Program-made: the position numbers and the translations under genes | Assembly: GCA_017396845.1 (NCBI GenBank) | Contig: JAFQKQ010000096.1 | Coordinates: 1-47,062, forward strand | Direction: 5' to 3' | Length of the DNA: 47,062 bases | Source: Clostridia bacterium | GTDB taxonomy: Bacteria > Bacillota > Clostridia > Christensenellales > Aristaeellaceae | In this document: piece by piece, positions 23,879-31,271 of the stretch | Layout of the letters: every line of letters begins with the position of its first letter | Position numbering within the stretch: the first letter of the stretch is position 1 | Notes under the pieces: generated by a model | Databases searched by the model: none | The model's input: only the letters and a program-made list of their open reading frames with translations | What the model was told of the DNA's origin: nothing

Positions 23879-24857
23879 TATAAATACAATTGATAACATT
23901 TCCGTCGGCGTACTCGGCGATCTGGCGCTGGATATTTACTGGTATGCGGATATGAAAAAAAGCGAGCTTTCCAGAGAAACGCCGCATTTCCCGCTGCCGG
24001 TGGTTCGCGAAAGAATGAGTCCGGGCGCGGGCGGAAATGTCGCCGTCAATGCGGCGCGGCTGACGCCCGGAAAACTGTTCGTTTCCGGGGTGATCGGCGA
24101 TGACTGGCGGGGAGATATTCTGAAAAAACAATTGCGTCGGCTCGGATGCGATATGACCGGGGTGATTGAGGAAAAGAACCGGTTCACCTGCACATACGCA
24201 AAGCCGATTCGCATGGGCATATCGAATGTGATGTACGAGGATCCCCGGCTTGATTTTTCGCCGGATATTCCGATTGCAAAGGAGACCGAGGATGCGCTCG
24301 TTTCATGGCTTAAGGATGTGGACGGGAAGATCGATATTCTGCTCGTGTGCGACCAGTTTGATTTCGGCGTTGTGACGGACAGAGTTCTTGCACGGCTTGC
24401 CGCTATGAAAACGCCGATTATCGCAGACAGCCGCAAGCGGATTGCGGATTTTAAAATCAACGGCGTTTTGAAGCCCAATGAGGATGAGCTGAGAAACGCG
24501 CTTTTGGGTATGAATCTTTCGCTTCCGGAAGATTTGTCCGACAGGGCGATGCTGCTTTCTAAAAAAACCGGCGCGAAGGTACTTATGACAATCGGTGAAA
24601 AGGGAAGCATATTCGCGTCTTTCGCCGACTTAGAACGCTTTCATACGCCCGCCTTTCCCGTGAAAGGCGAAATTGATATCTGCGGCGCGGGCGATGCGTC
24701 GCTTGCGGCGTTTGCGTGCGCGCTTGCGGCGGGCGCCGGGGAACGGGAAGCGGCGCGGCTGGCGGCAGCCGCATCCGCCGTCGCCGTTAAAAAGATCGGC
24801 GAAACCGGCAGTGCTTCGAGAGAGGAAATTCTGGCGGTTATGAACGCTGTCGCGTGA
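23871..24857 (+). CDS. PfkB family carbohydrate kinase (HldE/RfaE kinase-like)
   Basis: Ribokinase-fold sugar kinase, 328 residues. The substrate-side motif PGAGGNVAVNAARL near 45-58 resembles HldE (heptose-7-phosphate kinase) members, and the C-terminal CGAGDASLAAFACAL carries the catalytic Asp275. NEDEL near 203 is also typical. No adenylyltransferase domain is fused, unlike bifunctional HldE. Its ATG lies inside the last codons of the DHS-like gene (8-base overlap). The likely role is phosphorylation of a sugar or sugar phosphate processed by the two upstream enzymes. Confidence 0.82.
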   Translation: MFDINTIDNISVGVLGDLALDIYWYADMKKSELSRETPHFPLPVVRERMSPGAGGNVAVNAARLTPGKLFVSGVIGDDWRGDILKKQLRRLGCDMTGVIEEKNRFTCTYAKPIRMGISNVMYEDPRLDFSPDIPIAKETEDALVSWLKDVDGKIDILLVCDQFDFGVVTDRVLARLAAMKTPIIADSRKRIADFKINGVLKPNEDELRNALLGMNLSLPEDLSDRAMLLSKKTGAKVLMTIGEKGSIFASFADLERFHTPAFPVKGEIDICGAGDASLAAFACALAAGAGEREAARLAAAASAVAVKKIGETGSASREEILAVMNAVA

Positions 24858-24936
24858 ACGCAGAGCGGCTCCTCGTTTCCGTCCCGATAAAAGATGCATA
24901 TTTTGACGATCCTGTCTAAGAAAGTTCACACAGGGA

Positions 24937-24945
24937 TGTTATAAT
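24937..24945 (+). promoter_or_regulatory. Extended -10 promoter of the DUF3737 gene
   Basis: TGTTATAAT with TG at 24937-24938 and -10 TATAAT at 24940-24945; no clear -35. The ATG is 38 bases downstream. The upstream gap after the kinase shows no terminator. Confidence 0.5.
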
Positions 24946-24982
24946 AGTAAAAATAACGGCAGTATCGGAGACGAAGAATTGT

Positions 24983-25845
24983 ATGGAAATCAGAAATCAG
25001 ACGATGGATGAGGAGCGCGCGCTGTATGGCATTTTGGATGCATTGGTGGCTTCCTGTGTGTTTGACGGGCCGAAAGACGGAGAATCGGCGCTGAAGGAAT
25101 GCAGAAATGTGCAGGTGGATAATTGTTTTTTCAATCTCAGATATCCCTTCTGGCATGTGGAAAACGCGGGAATTTCAGGATGTGAGATGACAGAAAAATG
25201 CCGCGCGGCACTGTGGTATGATAATGGCGTTCGGATTGAGAATACGAAATTGCACGGCATCAAGGCGCTCAGGGAATGCGAAAACGTATCGCTGAGGGCA
25301 TGCGATATTTCTTCCACGGAGTTTTTGTGGAAGTGCAGAAATGTGGAAGTGACGGACTCCAAAATGGAATCGGAATATCCGTTTTTTGAGTGCGGGGATG
25401 TGAATATCGACCGTCTTGTCATGAAAGGCAAATACTCGTTCCAGTATACGGAAAACGTGCGCATTTCAAATTCCGTATTGGATACCAAGGACGCATTCTG
25501 GCATGCAAAAACGTCGTGGTTACGGACAGCGTGGTGAAGGGCGAATATTTGGGATGGTATTCCAAGAATCTTACGCTCGTTCGCTGCCGCATTATCGGAA
25601 CGCAGCCGCTTTGCTATTGCAAGGGGCTGGTGCTTGAAGACTGTACAATGGAGGGAACCGATTTTTCTTTTGAAAGAAGCGAAGTACAGGCGAAGGTCAT
25701 GGGGAAAATTCTGGGCGTAAAAAACCCGCTTTCGGGAAGCATTGAAGCAGATGAAATCGGCGAGCTCCTGATGGAGAAAGAATACATAAATCCCCAAAGA
25801 ACCGTAATTAAAGCAGGCAGAATTGAAAAGCGAATAGATGCGTAA
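24983..25845 (+). pseudogene. DUF3737 family protein, interrupted by a one-base frameshift
   Basis: The two overlapping frames together encode one DUF3737-type protein of about 287 residues, rich in short repeats such as CRNVEVTDSKM and CKNVVVTDSVV, which predict a right-handed beta-helix. The first frame reads well to DTKDAFWHAK and then ends by 25537; the family pattern resumes in the next frame at CKNVVVTDS. Both frames meet at the five-A run 25507-25511; a sixth A would restore a single continuous reading frame ending at 25845. Either a sequencing or assembly slip, a recent inactivation or a slippery tract explains this. GGAG lies about 13 bases before the ATG. Confidence 0.75.
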
Positions 25846-25855
25846 AATAAAATAG

Positions 25856-25892
25856 GAAGCTGCGCCGGCGCATATCAGACCGGGGCAGCTTC
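25856..25892. terminator. Bidirectional hairpin between convergent genes
   Basis: GAAGCTGC (25856-25863) pairs with GCAGCTTC (25885-25892), with an inner CCGG/CCGG helix. Flanks are T-rich on the plus strand and give TATTTTATTTT on the minus strand. Confidence 0.65.
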
Positions 25893-25914
25893 TTATGTTT
25901 ATCGCGCACAGCGG

Positions 25915-26418
25915 TTAATCAATAAACACCGCGCTGTACCAATTCTGTTCTTCCTTGTCCTGATCTGTAAGCGTGTGAATGGGAAGAGAGAATTTTCTTA
26001 CGGTTTTGAATACGTCGATACCTACGCTGTGAAAGGCGGGGCGGGCCATGTACATAAAGCGGCAGGGCGCGTCCTCGGTGGCGGCGCAGGTTTTGCAAAG
26101 CGCGCAGTCGCTCATGGAGAATGCAAAATAATAGCCGTCGCGGAAGGCTTCGCCTTCGATCTGAAAGGAGATCTTCTGAGAGAGCGCCTTGTCATGGGTG
26201 TGAATAATGATTCCCTTTTTATAGCGGGTAAGCATGTCCTTATACTGTTCCATCGTCGGATTGCCCGGACGGGAGGGGCAGGTGTGGTTTTTCCCCCAAT
26301 CGGTGCAGCCGTACATGCATTTGAGAAGCGTGCGGGGGTCGAAAACGATGTCATCGATATCGAAAACCACGGCGTCAGCTGCGCCGAGCGCGAGGGCGCG
26401 GTCTGCGTATTTCTGCAT
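25915..26418 (-). CDS. DUF2284 cysteine-rich metal-binding protein
   Basis: 167-residue protein of the DUF2284 family. Seven cysteines are spaced as in the family: Cys34, Cys38 and Cys47 (CMYGC...TCPS), then Cys105, Cys108, Cys111 and Cys119 (CALCKTC...PCR), likely binding a metal or iron-sulfur centre. No membrane segment. The ATG at 26418 has GGAG 8 bases upstream; other in-frame ATGs are too close or have no site. It is monocistronic. The biochemical role of the family is not established. Confidence 0.8.
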   Translation of the reverse strand: MQKYADRALALGAADAVVFDIDDIVFDPRTLLKCMYGCTDWGKNHTCPSRPGNPTMEQYKDMLTRYKKGIIIHTHDKALSQKISFQIEGEAFRDGYYFAFSMSDCALCKTCAATEDAPCRFMYMARPAFHSVGIDVFKTVRKFSLPIHTLTDQDKEEQNWYSAVFID

Positions 26419-26447
26419 ATCCATATCTCCTTGCATATTTTGATATT

Positions 26448-26476
26448 ATTATACACCAATAAATCGATTTGCGCAA
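26448..26476 (-). promoter_or_regulatory. Promoter of the DUF2284 gene
   Basis: Minus strand -35 TTGCGC (26476-26471), 17-base spacer, -10 TATAAT (26453-26448). Its -35 directly abuts that of the divergent promoter. Confidence 0.7.
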
Positions 26477-26506
26477 TTGACGAAGCGTTTTGAAAGGCGG
26501 TATAAT
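26477..26506 (+). promoter_or_regulatory. Promoter of the WbsX-like gene
   Basis: -35 TTGACG (26477-26482), 18-base spacer, -10 TATAAT (26501-26506). The start lies near 26513, and GGGGG precedes the ATG at 26533. Confidence 0.75.
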
Positions 26507-26532
26507 ATACAAAAAATCAAGGGGGAACCCGT

Positions 26533-27645
26533 ATGAAGCAATACGATATCGCCGCATATATCTGGCCCGCATATACGGGCGATGAAATGCGCACGCGCAT
26601 CTTCTGGCCGGAGGGCATGGGAGAATGGCAGAGCGTGAAAAATGCCGAAAAGAAATTTGAAGGGCACACATGGCCGAGAAAGCCGCTGTGGGGATATGTG
26701 AACGAGGCGGATCCCTATGTGATGGAAATGGAAATCGAAGCCGCGGTCGATCACGGCGTAAATGTATTCATCTATGACTGGTATTGGTATGACAGGCGTC
26801 CGTTTCTTGAAAACTGCCTGAACGACGGATTTTTGAAGGCGAAGAACAACGGCAAAATGAAATTCTATCTCATGTGGGCAAACCATGACGCAGTTTCGCT
26901 GTGGGATAAGCGCACCAGCATGGACGGAGCCACTGTAATCTGGGACGGCGGAATCGACCGAAAGGAATTTGAACGGGCGATGACGAGGGTTATCGAAAAG
27001 TATTTCAAGCTCGATAATTACTACACCATCGACCAAAAGCCTGTGTTCATGATCTACGATGTGCCGAAGTTTGTAAAGGGACTCGGTGGCGTTGAGAGCG
27101 CAAAGGAAGCCGTAGAATGGTTCAGAAGCGCCTGCGTGAAGGCCGGTCTTCCCGGGCTTCATCTGCAGTTCACGATGTGGAATGAGGGCGTAACCAATGT
27201 AAGCGGCGTGGACGGTGAAAAAAATGTGTCCGCCAGGGATTTCGGCTCTGTTGGCTTTGACAGCCTTACGCACTACCAGTTCTGCCATTTTGCCGACATC
27301 GACAGGAATTATGAGGACGTGTTTGAGGATGTAAAAAAGGAATGGGCGAAGATTGACGAATCCATGCCGCTTCCCTACTTCCCGCATGTGTCCGTAGGCT
27401 GGGACAACAATCCTCGCTTTATCGGGTTCAAACCCGGCATCATGAAAAACTGCACGCCTGAAAATATCGAAAAGGCATTAAGAGAAGCCAAAAAATTCAT
27501 AGACGCGCATCCGTCCCTTCCGCCGCTCATCACCGTGAACAGCTGGAACGAATGGACGGAAACCAGCTATCTGGAGCCCGATGATCTGTATGGCTACGGA
27601 TATCTGGAAGCGATCAAGCGGGTGTTTCTTAAGGAAGCAGAATAG
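26533..27645 (+). CDS. WbsX/GH99-like glycan-processing protein
   Basis: 370-residue protein of the WbsX-like (glycosyltransferase WbsX / GH99-like) family. It starts with IAAYIWPAYTG, has VFIYDWYWYDRRPFLENCL near 78-96 and ends with the family-typical TVNSWNEWTETSYLEPD block. The fold is a TIM barrel related to endo-alpha-mannosidase; in bacteria these domains occur with surface polysaccharide loci. No signal peptide, so cytoplasmic. It is a single-gene unit with promoter and terminator. Whether it hydrolyses or transfers sugars is unknown. Confidence 0.8.
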   Translation: MKQYDIAAYIWPAYTGDEMRTRIFWPEGMGEWQSVKNAEKKFEGHTWPRKPLWGYVNEADPYVMEMEIEAAVDHGVNVFIYDWYWYDRRPFLENCLNDGFLKAKNNGKMKFYLMWANHDAVSLWDKRTSMDGATVIWDGGIDRKEFERAMTRVIEKYFKLDNYYTIDQKPVFMIYDVPKFVKGLGGVESAKEAVEWFRSACVKAGLPGLHLQFTMWNEGVTNVSGVDGEKNVSARDFGSVGFDSLTHYQFCHFADIDRNYEDVFEDVKKEWAKIDESMPLPYFPHVSVGWDNNPRFIGFKPGIMKNCTPENIEKALREAKKFIDAHPSLPPLITVNSWNEWTETSYLEPDDLYGYGYLEAIKRVFLKEAE

Positions 27646-27664
27646 ACATAGACGCTGTTTTGTC

Positions 27665-27706
27665 GGGGCTTAAGCGGTTACTTTGTTTTTGCTTAAGCCC
27701 CTTTTG
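27665..27706 (+). terminator. Intrinsic terminator of the WbsX-like gene
   Basis: A perfect 11-bp stem, GGGGCTTAAGC with GCTTAAGCCCC, around a 15-base loop and followed by TTTT. A second small hairpin (AGCGCGC/GCGCGCT, 27713-27733) lies just downstream in the leader of the next gene. Confidence 0.8.
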
Positions 27707-27768
27707 CGGTTAAGCGCGCAGGTGCAGCGCGCTGTATTCCGATTTGTTTTTGAAGGGAGATACATGAA

Positions 27769-28239
27769 ATGAAGACAACCTCCATAAGTAAACCCGCCTT
27801 TTCCGTAATCGGACGGGAAGGATCCACAAAAGACGGGGATGGGTTTGTGGGAAAGCTCTGGGCGGAGGCGAATCAGAAGTTTTCTGAGATTTCGCATCTT
27901 GCAAAGCGCGATTCCGACGGGAATTTTTCTGGCTTCTGGGGGCTTATGACGGACTTTTCGCGTTCATTTCAGCCGTGGGAAAACAACTTCTCTGAAGGTC
28001 TGTATTTGGCGGGCGCAGAATGTGAGGACGATGCAATTGAGCCGGAGGGATGGACAAAGTGGACGGTTCCGGGGTTTGAATACATAATTGTCCCCTGCGA
28101 AAGCGAAAATCCGTTTCTTAGCGGGCTTACATATCTTTCTCAAAACGGTCTTTCACTCGCCGGCGCCGTGCAGGATTTCACTTGCCCGAAGACGGGAAAA
28201 AGCTATATGCTGTTTCCGGTTGGGAGGATGACGGTATGA
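27769..28239 (+). CDS. GyrI-like small-molecule-binding protein
   Basis: 156-residue protein formed only of a GyrI-like/AraC effector-binding domain. Recognisable parts are the NFSGFWGLMTDF region, EGWTKWTVPGFEYIIVP near 91-107 and the C-terminal LFPV strand. It lacks a DNA-binding domain, so it probably binds or modifies a small molecule. GGGAG lies upstream of an out-of-frame ATG and the true ATG at 27769. It is the first of four translationally coupled genes (GyrI-like, GNAT, MFS, PHP), a set that suggests handling of a drug or amine, though this is inference. Confidence 0.75.
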   Translation: MKTTSISKPAFSVIGREGSTKDGDGFVGKLWAEANQKFSEISHLAKRDSDGNFSGFWGLMTDFSRSFQPWENNFSEGLYLAGAECEDDAIEPEGWTKWTVPGFEYIIVPCESENPFLSGLTYLSQNGLSLAGAVQDFTCPKTGKSYMLFPVGRMTV

Positions 28240-28718
28240 ACGGAATTTCCGTTATTGAAGAGCGCCTTTCGCTTAAGGAGTATGTGGATTTTCTTATTCG
28301 GACGGATTTGGGGTCTCAGTATCCGCGGGAGCGTTTTCTGGAAAGGGTGGATACGCTTTTAAAGAGGGCTTCGATCAGCCTTTCGGCGCGGGACGGGGAA
28401 AAGCTCGTCGGCGTTTGCCTTGCGATTACGGATTTTGCGTACTGGATGTTTATTACTGATCTTGGCGTAGACAGAGAGTATGTGAAAAGGGGCATCGGGC
28501 GAAGGCTGATGAACGAGGCGCTTAAGGCTGCCGGCGGACAGGAGAATATCAATGTGTACACATGCGCAAACGAGGGCGCTGTCGGATTTTATGAGAAGCT
28601 TGGCATGAAGCGGGCGGGGAATGATGTGATGGAGTACTGCCATGCCGAGTGGACGGGGTTTACGGTTGACAATAGCATTTGGACACGGGAATATACGGGC
28701 GAGGGGACGGACCAATGA
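28236..28718 (+). CDS. GNAT N-acetyltransferase
   Basis: 160-residue single-domain GNAT. The acetyl-CoA binding segment YVKRGIGRRLMNEA is central and the C-terminal NVYTCANEGAVGFYEKLGM is the typical alpha4/beta7 region. The ATG overlaps the previous stop (ATGA) with GGGAGG 8 bases upstream. The aromatic active-site region (FAYWMFITDLGV) suggests a small amine or amino-acid-like substrate. Second gene of the coupled cluster. Confidence 0.82.
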   Translation: MNGISVIEERLSLKEYVDFLIRTDLGSQYPRERFLERVDTLLKRASISLSARDGEKLVGVCLAITDFAYWMFITDLGVDREYVKRGIGRRLMNEALKAAGGQENINVYTCANEGAVGFYEKLGMKRAGNDVMEYCHAEWTGFTVDNSIWTREYTGEGTDQ

Positions 28719-29926
28719 ACAAAAGACACTCCATACTGAATATATGGGATACGTTTTTTAAGGCGGGCGGCGTGAAGGCGTTTCTGCTTACGATTCTGAT
28801 CACGGGACTTTCCTACGGATTTTATAAAGGCATGCTGGATAATTTCCTGGCCGAGGTCGTTCATATGGGCGAGATGGACAGGGGCGTTACGGAGTTTTTT
28901 CGCGAAATTCCGGGCATACTGCTTGTGTTTATATTGGCTGCGTTTTACACGCTTTCGGCCGAAACGATGTACAAGGCGGGCGCTGTGATCATGCTTGCGG
29001 GCATGGGCATGCATGCGGTTTTGCCGCCTACGAAGGTATTGGCGACGCTTGCCATATGCATGTATTCGCTGGGTGAACACATACAGCTTGGCATGAAAAG
29101 CACCCTCACGCTGAAATACGCAAAGCCCGGCCTTGGCGGCTCGGCGCTCGGCGTGCAAAGCGCCATCAGTCAGATCGGAACGCTGTTCGGATATCTGGTC
29201 ATCGTTGCGGCATTTTCGTATTTTGTGGAAAATCAGCCGTATTCCGTATTCTTTGTGCTGGCGGCGCTGCTGGCAGGCGCAAGCGCAGTGCTTTCCATGC
29301 GGATTACCGGAAGAAGCGAATCGTCGGAAACCAAACAGAGATTTTATTTCAGAAAAAAGTATTCCAAATACTACATGCTTGAAATGTTCTACGGGGCGAG
29401 AAAACAGGTGTTTTTAACCTTCGGCCCGTACGTTCTGATCCTTTTCTACGGCGCGAACGCCGCTACGATCAGCCTGCTCTTTGCAATCTCCGCCGTCGCA
29501 TGCTTTTTTGCCTCGCCCATCGTCGGAAAGATCATCGACCGCGTGGGCTATAAGGCGGTCATGGTTACGGACACGCTGGTGCTTGTGATCGTGTGCCTGT
29601 TCTACGGCTTTGCGCATCATGTGTTCCCGAGAAACATCGCGTTTATCGTGTGCTGTGTGAACTATGTGCTGGATGCAGTGATATCGCTGGCTTCGATGGC
29701 GGCGAATCTGTATGTAAAGGATCTTTCCGACAATTCGGACGAGGTAAAGGCGACGATCTCTACCGGCGTATCCATTAACCACGTCATCACCATATTCATT
29801 GCGCTCTTCGGCGGATGGATCTGGCAGTCGCTTGGCATCGAGCTTCTGTTCATTTGCTCGGCTGTGCTGGGGCTTTTGAACAGCGCATACGCCATGACGA
29901 TCAGGCCCGGGAGGAAGCGTGTATGA
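28715..29926 (+). CDS. MFS transporter
   Basis: Major facilitator superfamily membrane protein, 403 residues, with about 12 hydrophobic helices and a central basic loop (near residues 205-225, TGRSESSETKQRFYFRKK). The conserved loop after helix 8, GKIIDRVGYK, resembles motif A in the second half. Start is the ATG at 28715 in an ATGA overlap with the GNAT gene. As part of the coupled cluster it may export a modified compound; the substrate is not evident. Confidence 0.85.
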   Translation: MNKRHSILNIWDTFFKAGGVKAFLLTILITGLSYGFYKGMLDNFLAEVVHMGEMDRGVTEFFREIPGILLVFILAAFYTLSAETMYKAGAVIMLAGMGMHAVLPPTKVLATLAICMYSLGEHIQLGMKSTLTLKYAKPGLGGSALGVQSAISQIGTLFGYLVIVAAFSYFVENQPYSVFFVLAALLAGASAVLSMRITGRSESSETKQRFYFRKKYSKYYMLEMFYGARKQVFLTFGPYVLILFYGANAATISLLFAISAVACFFASPIVGKIIDRVGYKAVMVTDTLVLVIVCLFYGFAHHVFPRNIAFIVCCVNYVLDAVISLASMAANLYVKDLSDNSDEVKATISTGVSINHVITIFIALFGGWIWQSLGIELLFICSAVLGLLNSAYAMTIRPGRKRV

Positions 29927-30726
29927 TCGATACGCACGTGCATACCCATCTTTCCTGCGATTCAGAGGAGACGATGGCAGCATACCTCTATCAGGCGGAG
30001 CGAAAGGGCGTGAAGGTTTTATGCTTTACAGAGCATGCGGACTTCAACCCTTATGACTACGGGTATCTTTACTATAACCCGGACGCGTTTTTCCGGGATA
30101 TCGGCCATGCAAAACGGCTATCCGCTGGAAAGGTGGAAATCCTTTCGGGGATAGAATTTGGGGAAACGCATTTGTACCCGCACCAGCTTCGCCTGCTTTT
30201 GAAATACCCCTACGATTTCGTTCTGGGCAGCATACACTGGGTAAACAACCTGTTTCCGGATGAAAAAACGCGCATGAAATACGATGCGAAAGAGTTTTTC
30301 GACATGTATTGGACGCAGATGCTGGAAATGGTGAAGTTCGGCGGCTTTGACAGCCTGGCACATATCGATTTTCCAAAAAGGTATTACGGTGAATTGCATT
30401 ATAAGGGATCTGTGCTTCGTGAGATATTCTCACGCCTTCTGGAAAATGACGCCGTGATTGAGATCAACACATCGTCATTAAGAAAGGGCTGCCCGGAGTC
30501 AATGCCTGCAAAAGAAATTATCGAGCTTTACCGCGATATGGGCGGTAAATGCGTGACCATCGGTTCGGACAGTCATATTGCCGGAGATTTGGCGGCGGAT
30601 TTTGAAAAGGCACGGGCGCTGGCGGAAGAGATGGGCTTAGAAATCTGCCTGTACCGCGAGAGGAAGAGATATATATGGCGGGAAGCATCGGCGCGCCCGC
30701 AGGGATTTGACATGCTGAAACGATGA
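29923..30726 (+). CDS. PHP-domain phosphoesterase (histidinol-phosphatase-like)
   Basis: 267-residue metallo-phosphoesterase of the PHP family. The metal-binding residues are visible: MIDTHVHTH at the start, FTEHADF near 38-44, GSIHW, a late HIDFPKRYYG and GSDSH. This matches HisK-type histidinol phosphatases, but the lack of other his genes nearby leaves the substrate open. ATGA overlap with the MFS gene and GGGAGG 8 bases before the start show coupled translation. It is the last gene of the cluster. Confidence 0.85.
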   Translation: MIDTHVHTHLSCDSEETMAAYLYQAERKGVKVLCFTEHADFNPYDYGYLYYNPDAFFRDIGHAKRLSAGKVEILSGIEFGETHLYPHQLRLLLKYPYDFVLGSIHWVNNLFPDEKTRMKYDAKEFFDMYWTQMLEMVKFGGFDSLAHIDFPKRYYGELHYKGSVLREIFSRLLENDAVIEINTSSLRKGCPESMPAKEIIELYRDMGGKCVTIGSDSHIAGDLAADFEKARALAEEMGLEICLYRERKRYIWREASARPQGFDMLKR

Positions 30727-30732
30727 ATGTAC

Positions 30733-30838
30733 ATGAGAAGATTCTGCCTGATTCTTCTTGTGATTTCGGTAATTTTTTTTGAGCGCTTTTATTGCCTGTG
30801 CACAGACGCCTGAAGGAAGGCAGAGGGTTTGGGCATAA
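30733..30838 (+). pseudogene. Lipoprotein signal-peptide remnant with frameshift
   Basis: A frame starts MRRFCLILLVISVIFF, a classic basic-then-hydrophobic signal peptide, and loses sense at the eight-T run 30773-30780. Removing one T gives a hydrophobic stretch ending FIAC, a plausible lipobox with Cys at 30797-30799, then AQTPEGRQ and a stop at 30836. No long mature domain follows in any frame and no clear ribosome site is seen. It reads as the stub of a deleted lipoprotein gene. Confidence 0.35.
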
Positions 30839-31139
30839 GGGGCTATGGTGACATGGGTTCGGGCGAACCGTCCAAGGCTCTAAGCCTGCAATTTCGCGCC
30901 CCTTATATCCGTATTCCTTTACATATACAACGAGCGAGCCGTGGCCGTTCGGCAGAAGGCTTCCCGGTCGCTTGCAAAAGAACCGGCGTACGAATTCGGC
31001 ATATCGAAGCTTGCCGGAAAGATCGGTATCGGCAAGCTGACCGGCGGTGAAAAGAAGCCGATTGCGCAGATCACAGGCAATTTCGGTATGTGCCGCGCCG
31101 AAGAGCCCCAATTCCATGTGCGCGGCGGAAGGGAAAAAA

Positions 31140-31194
31140 GACAAAGCATTTCTTATGCCTGAAAAAGCAGAGAAAGACGCTTTGTCACTTTTTT
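31140..31194 (+). terminator. Composite intrinsic terminator
   Basis: GACAAAGC (31140-31147) pairs with GCTTTGTC (31179-31186), with inner TTTCT/AGAAA pairing, then ACTTTTTT. It ends whatever transcript crosses the preceding gap. Confidence 0.65.
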
Positions 31195-31204
31195 CATATA
31201 TGCC

Positions 31205-31233
31205 TTGCGTGCATAAATGCAATTTGATATAAT
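31205..31233 (+). promoter_or_regulatory. Promoter of the ABC-F gene
   Basis: -35 TTGCGT (31205-31210), 17-base spacer and -10 TATAAT (31228-31233) with TG one base before it. Transcription should start near 31240, ruling out an ATG at 31239 as start codon. Confidence 0.75.
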
Positions 31234-31271
31234 ACAAAATGGATATTTTCGCGCGAAAGGAAACCGTACAG

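Larger units (their letters stand above)
30727..31271. other. Unexplained structured intergenic region
   Basis: This 545-base gap between the PHP gene and the ABC-F gene contains the signal-peptide remnant, then about 300 bases (30840-31135) with several inverted repeats: AGCTTGCCG/CGGCAAGCT at 31008-31016 and 31030-31038, and GCCGCGC/GCGCGGC near 31092-31126. The minus strand is open for 295 codons across the whole gap (31402 to 30518), running into both flanking genes, without a credible start. The stretch could be a short dispersed repeat, a structured RNA or decayed coding DNA. Confidence 0.4.

Noticed and set aside
27713-27733. Small GC hairpin AGCGCGC/GCGCGCT as a regulatory element of the GyrI-like gene
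   Set aside because: Short, no T run and no sign of an alternative fold; probably incidental.
31239-31271. N-terminal extension of the ABC-F protein from an ATG at 31239
   Set aside because: This ATG falls at the predicted transcription start and has no ribosome site; the ATG at 31272 does.
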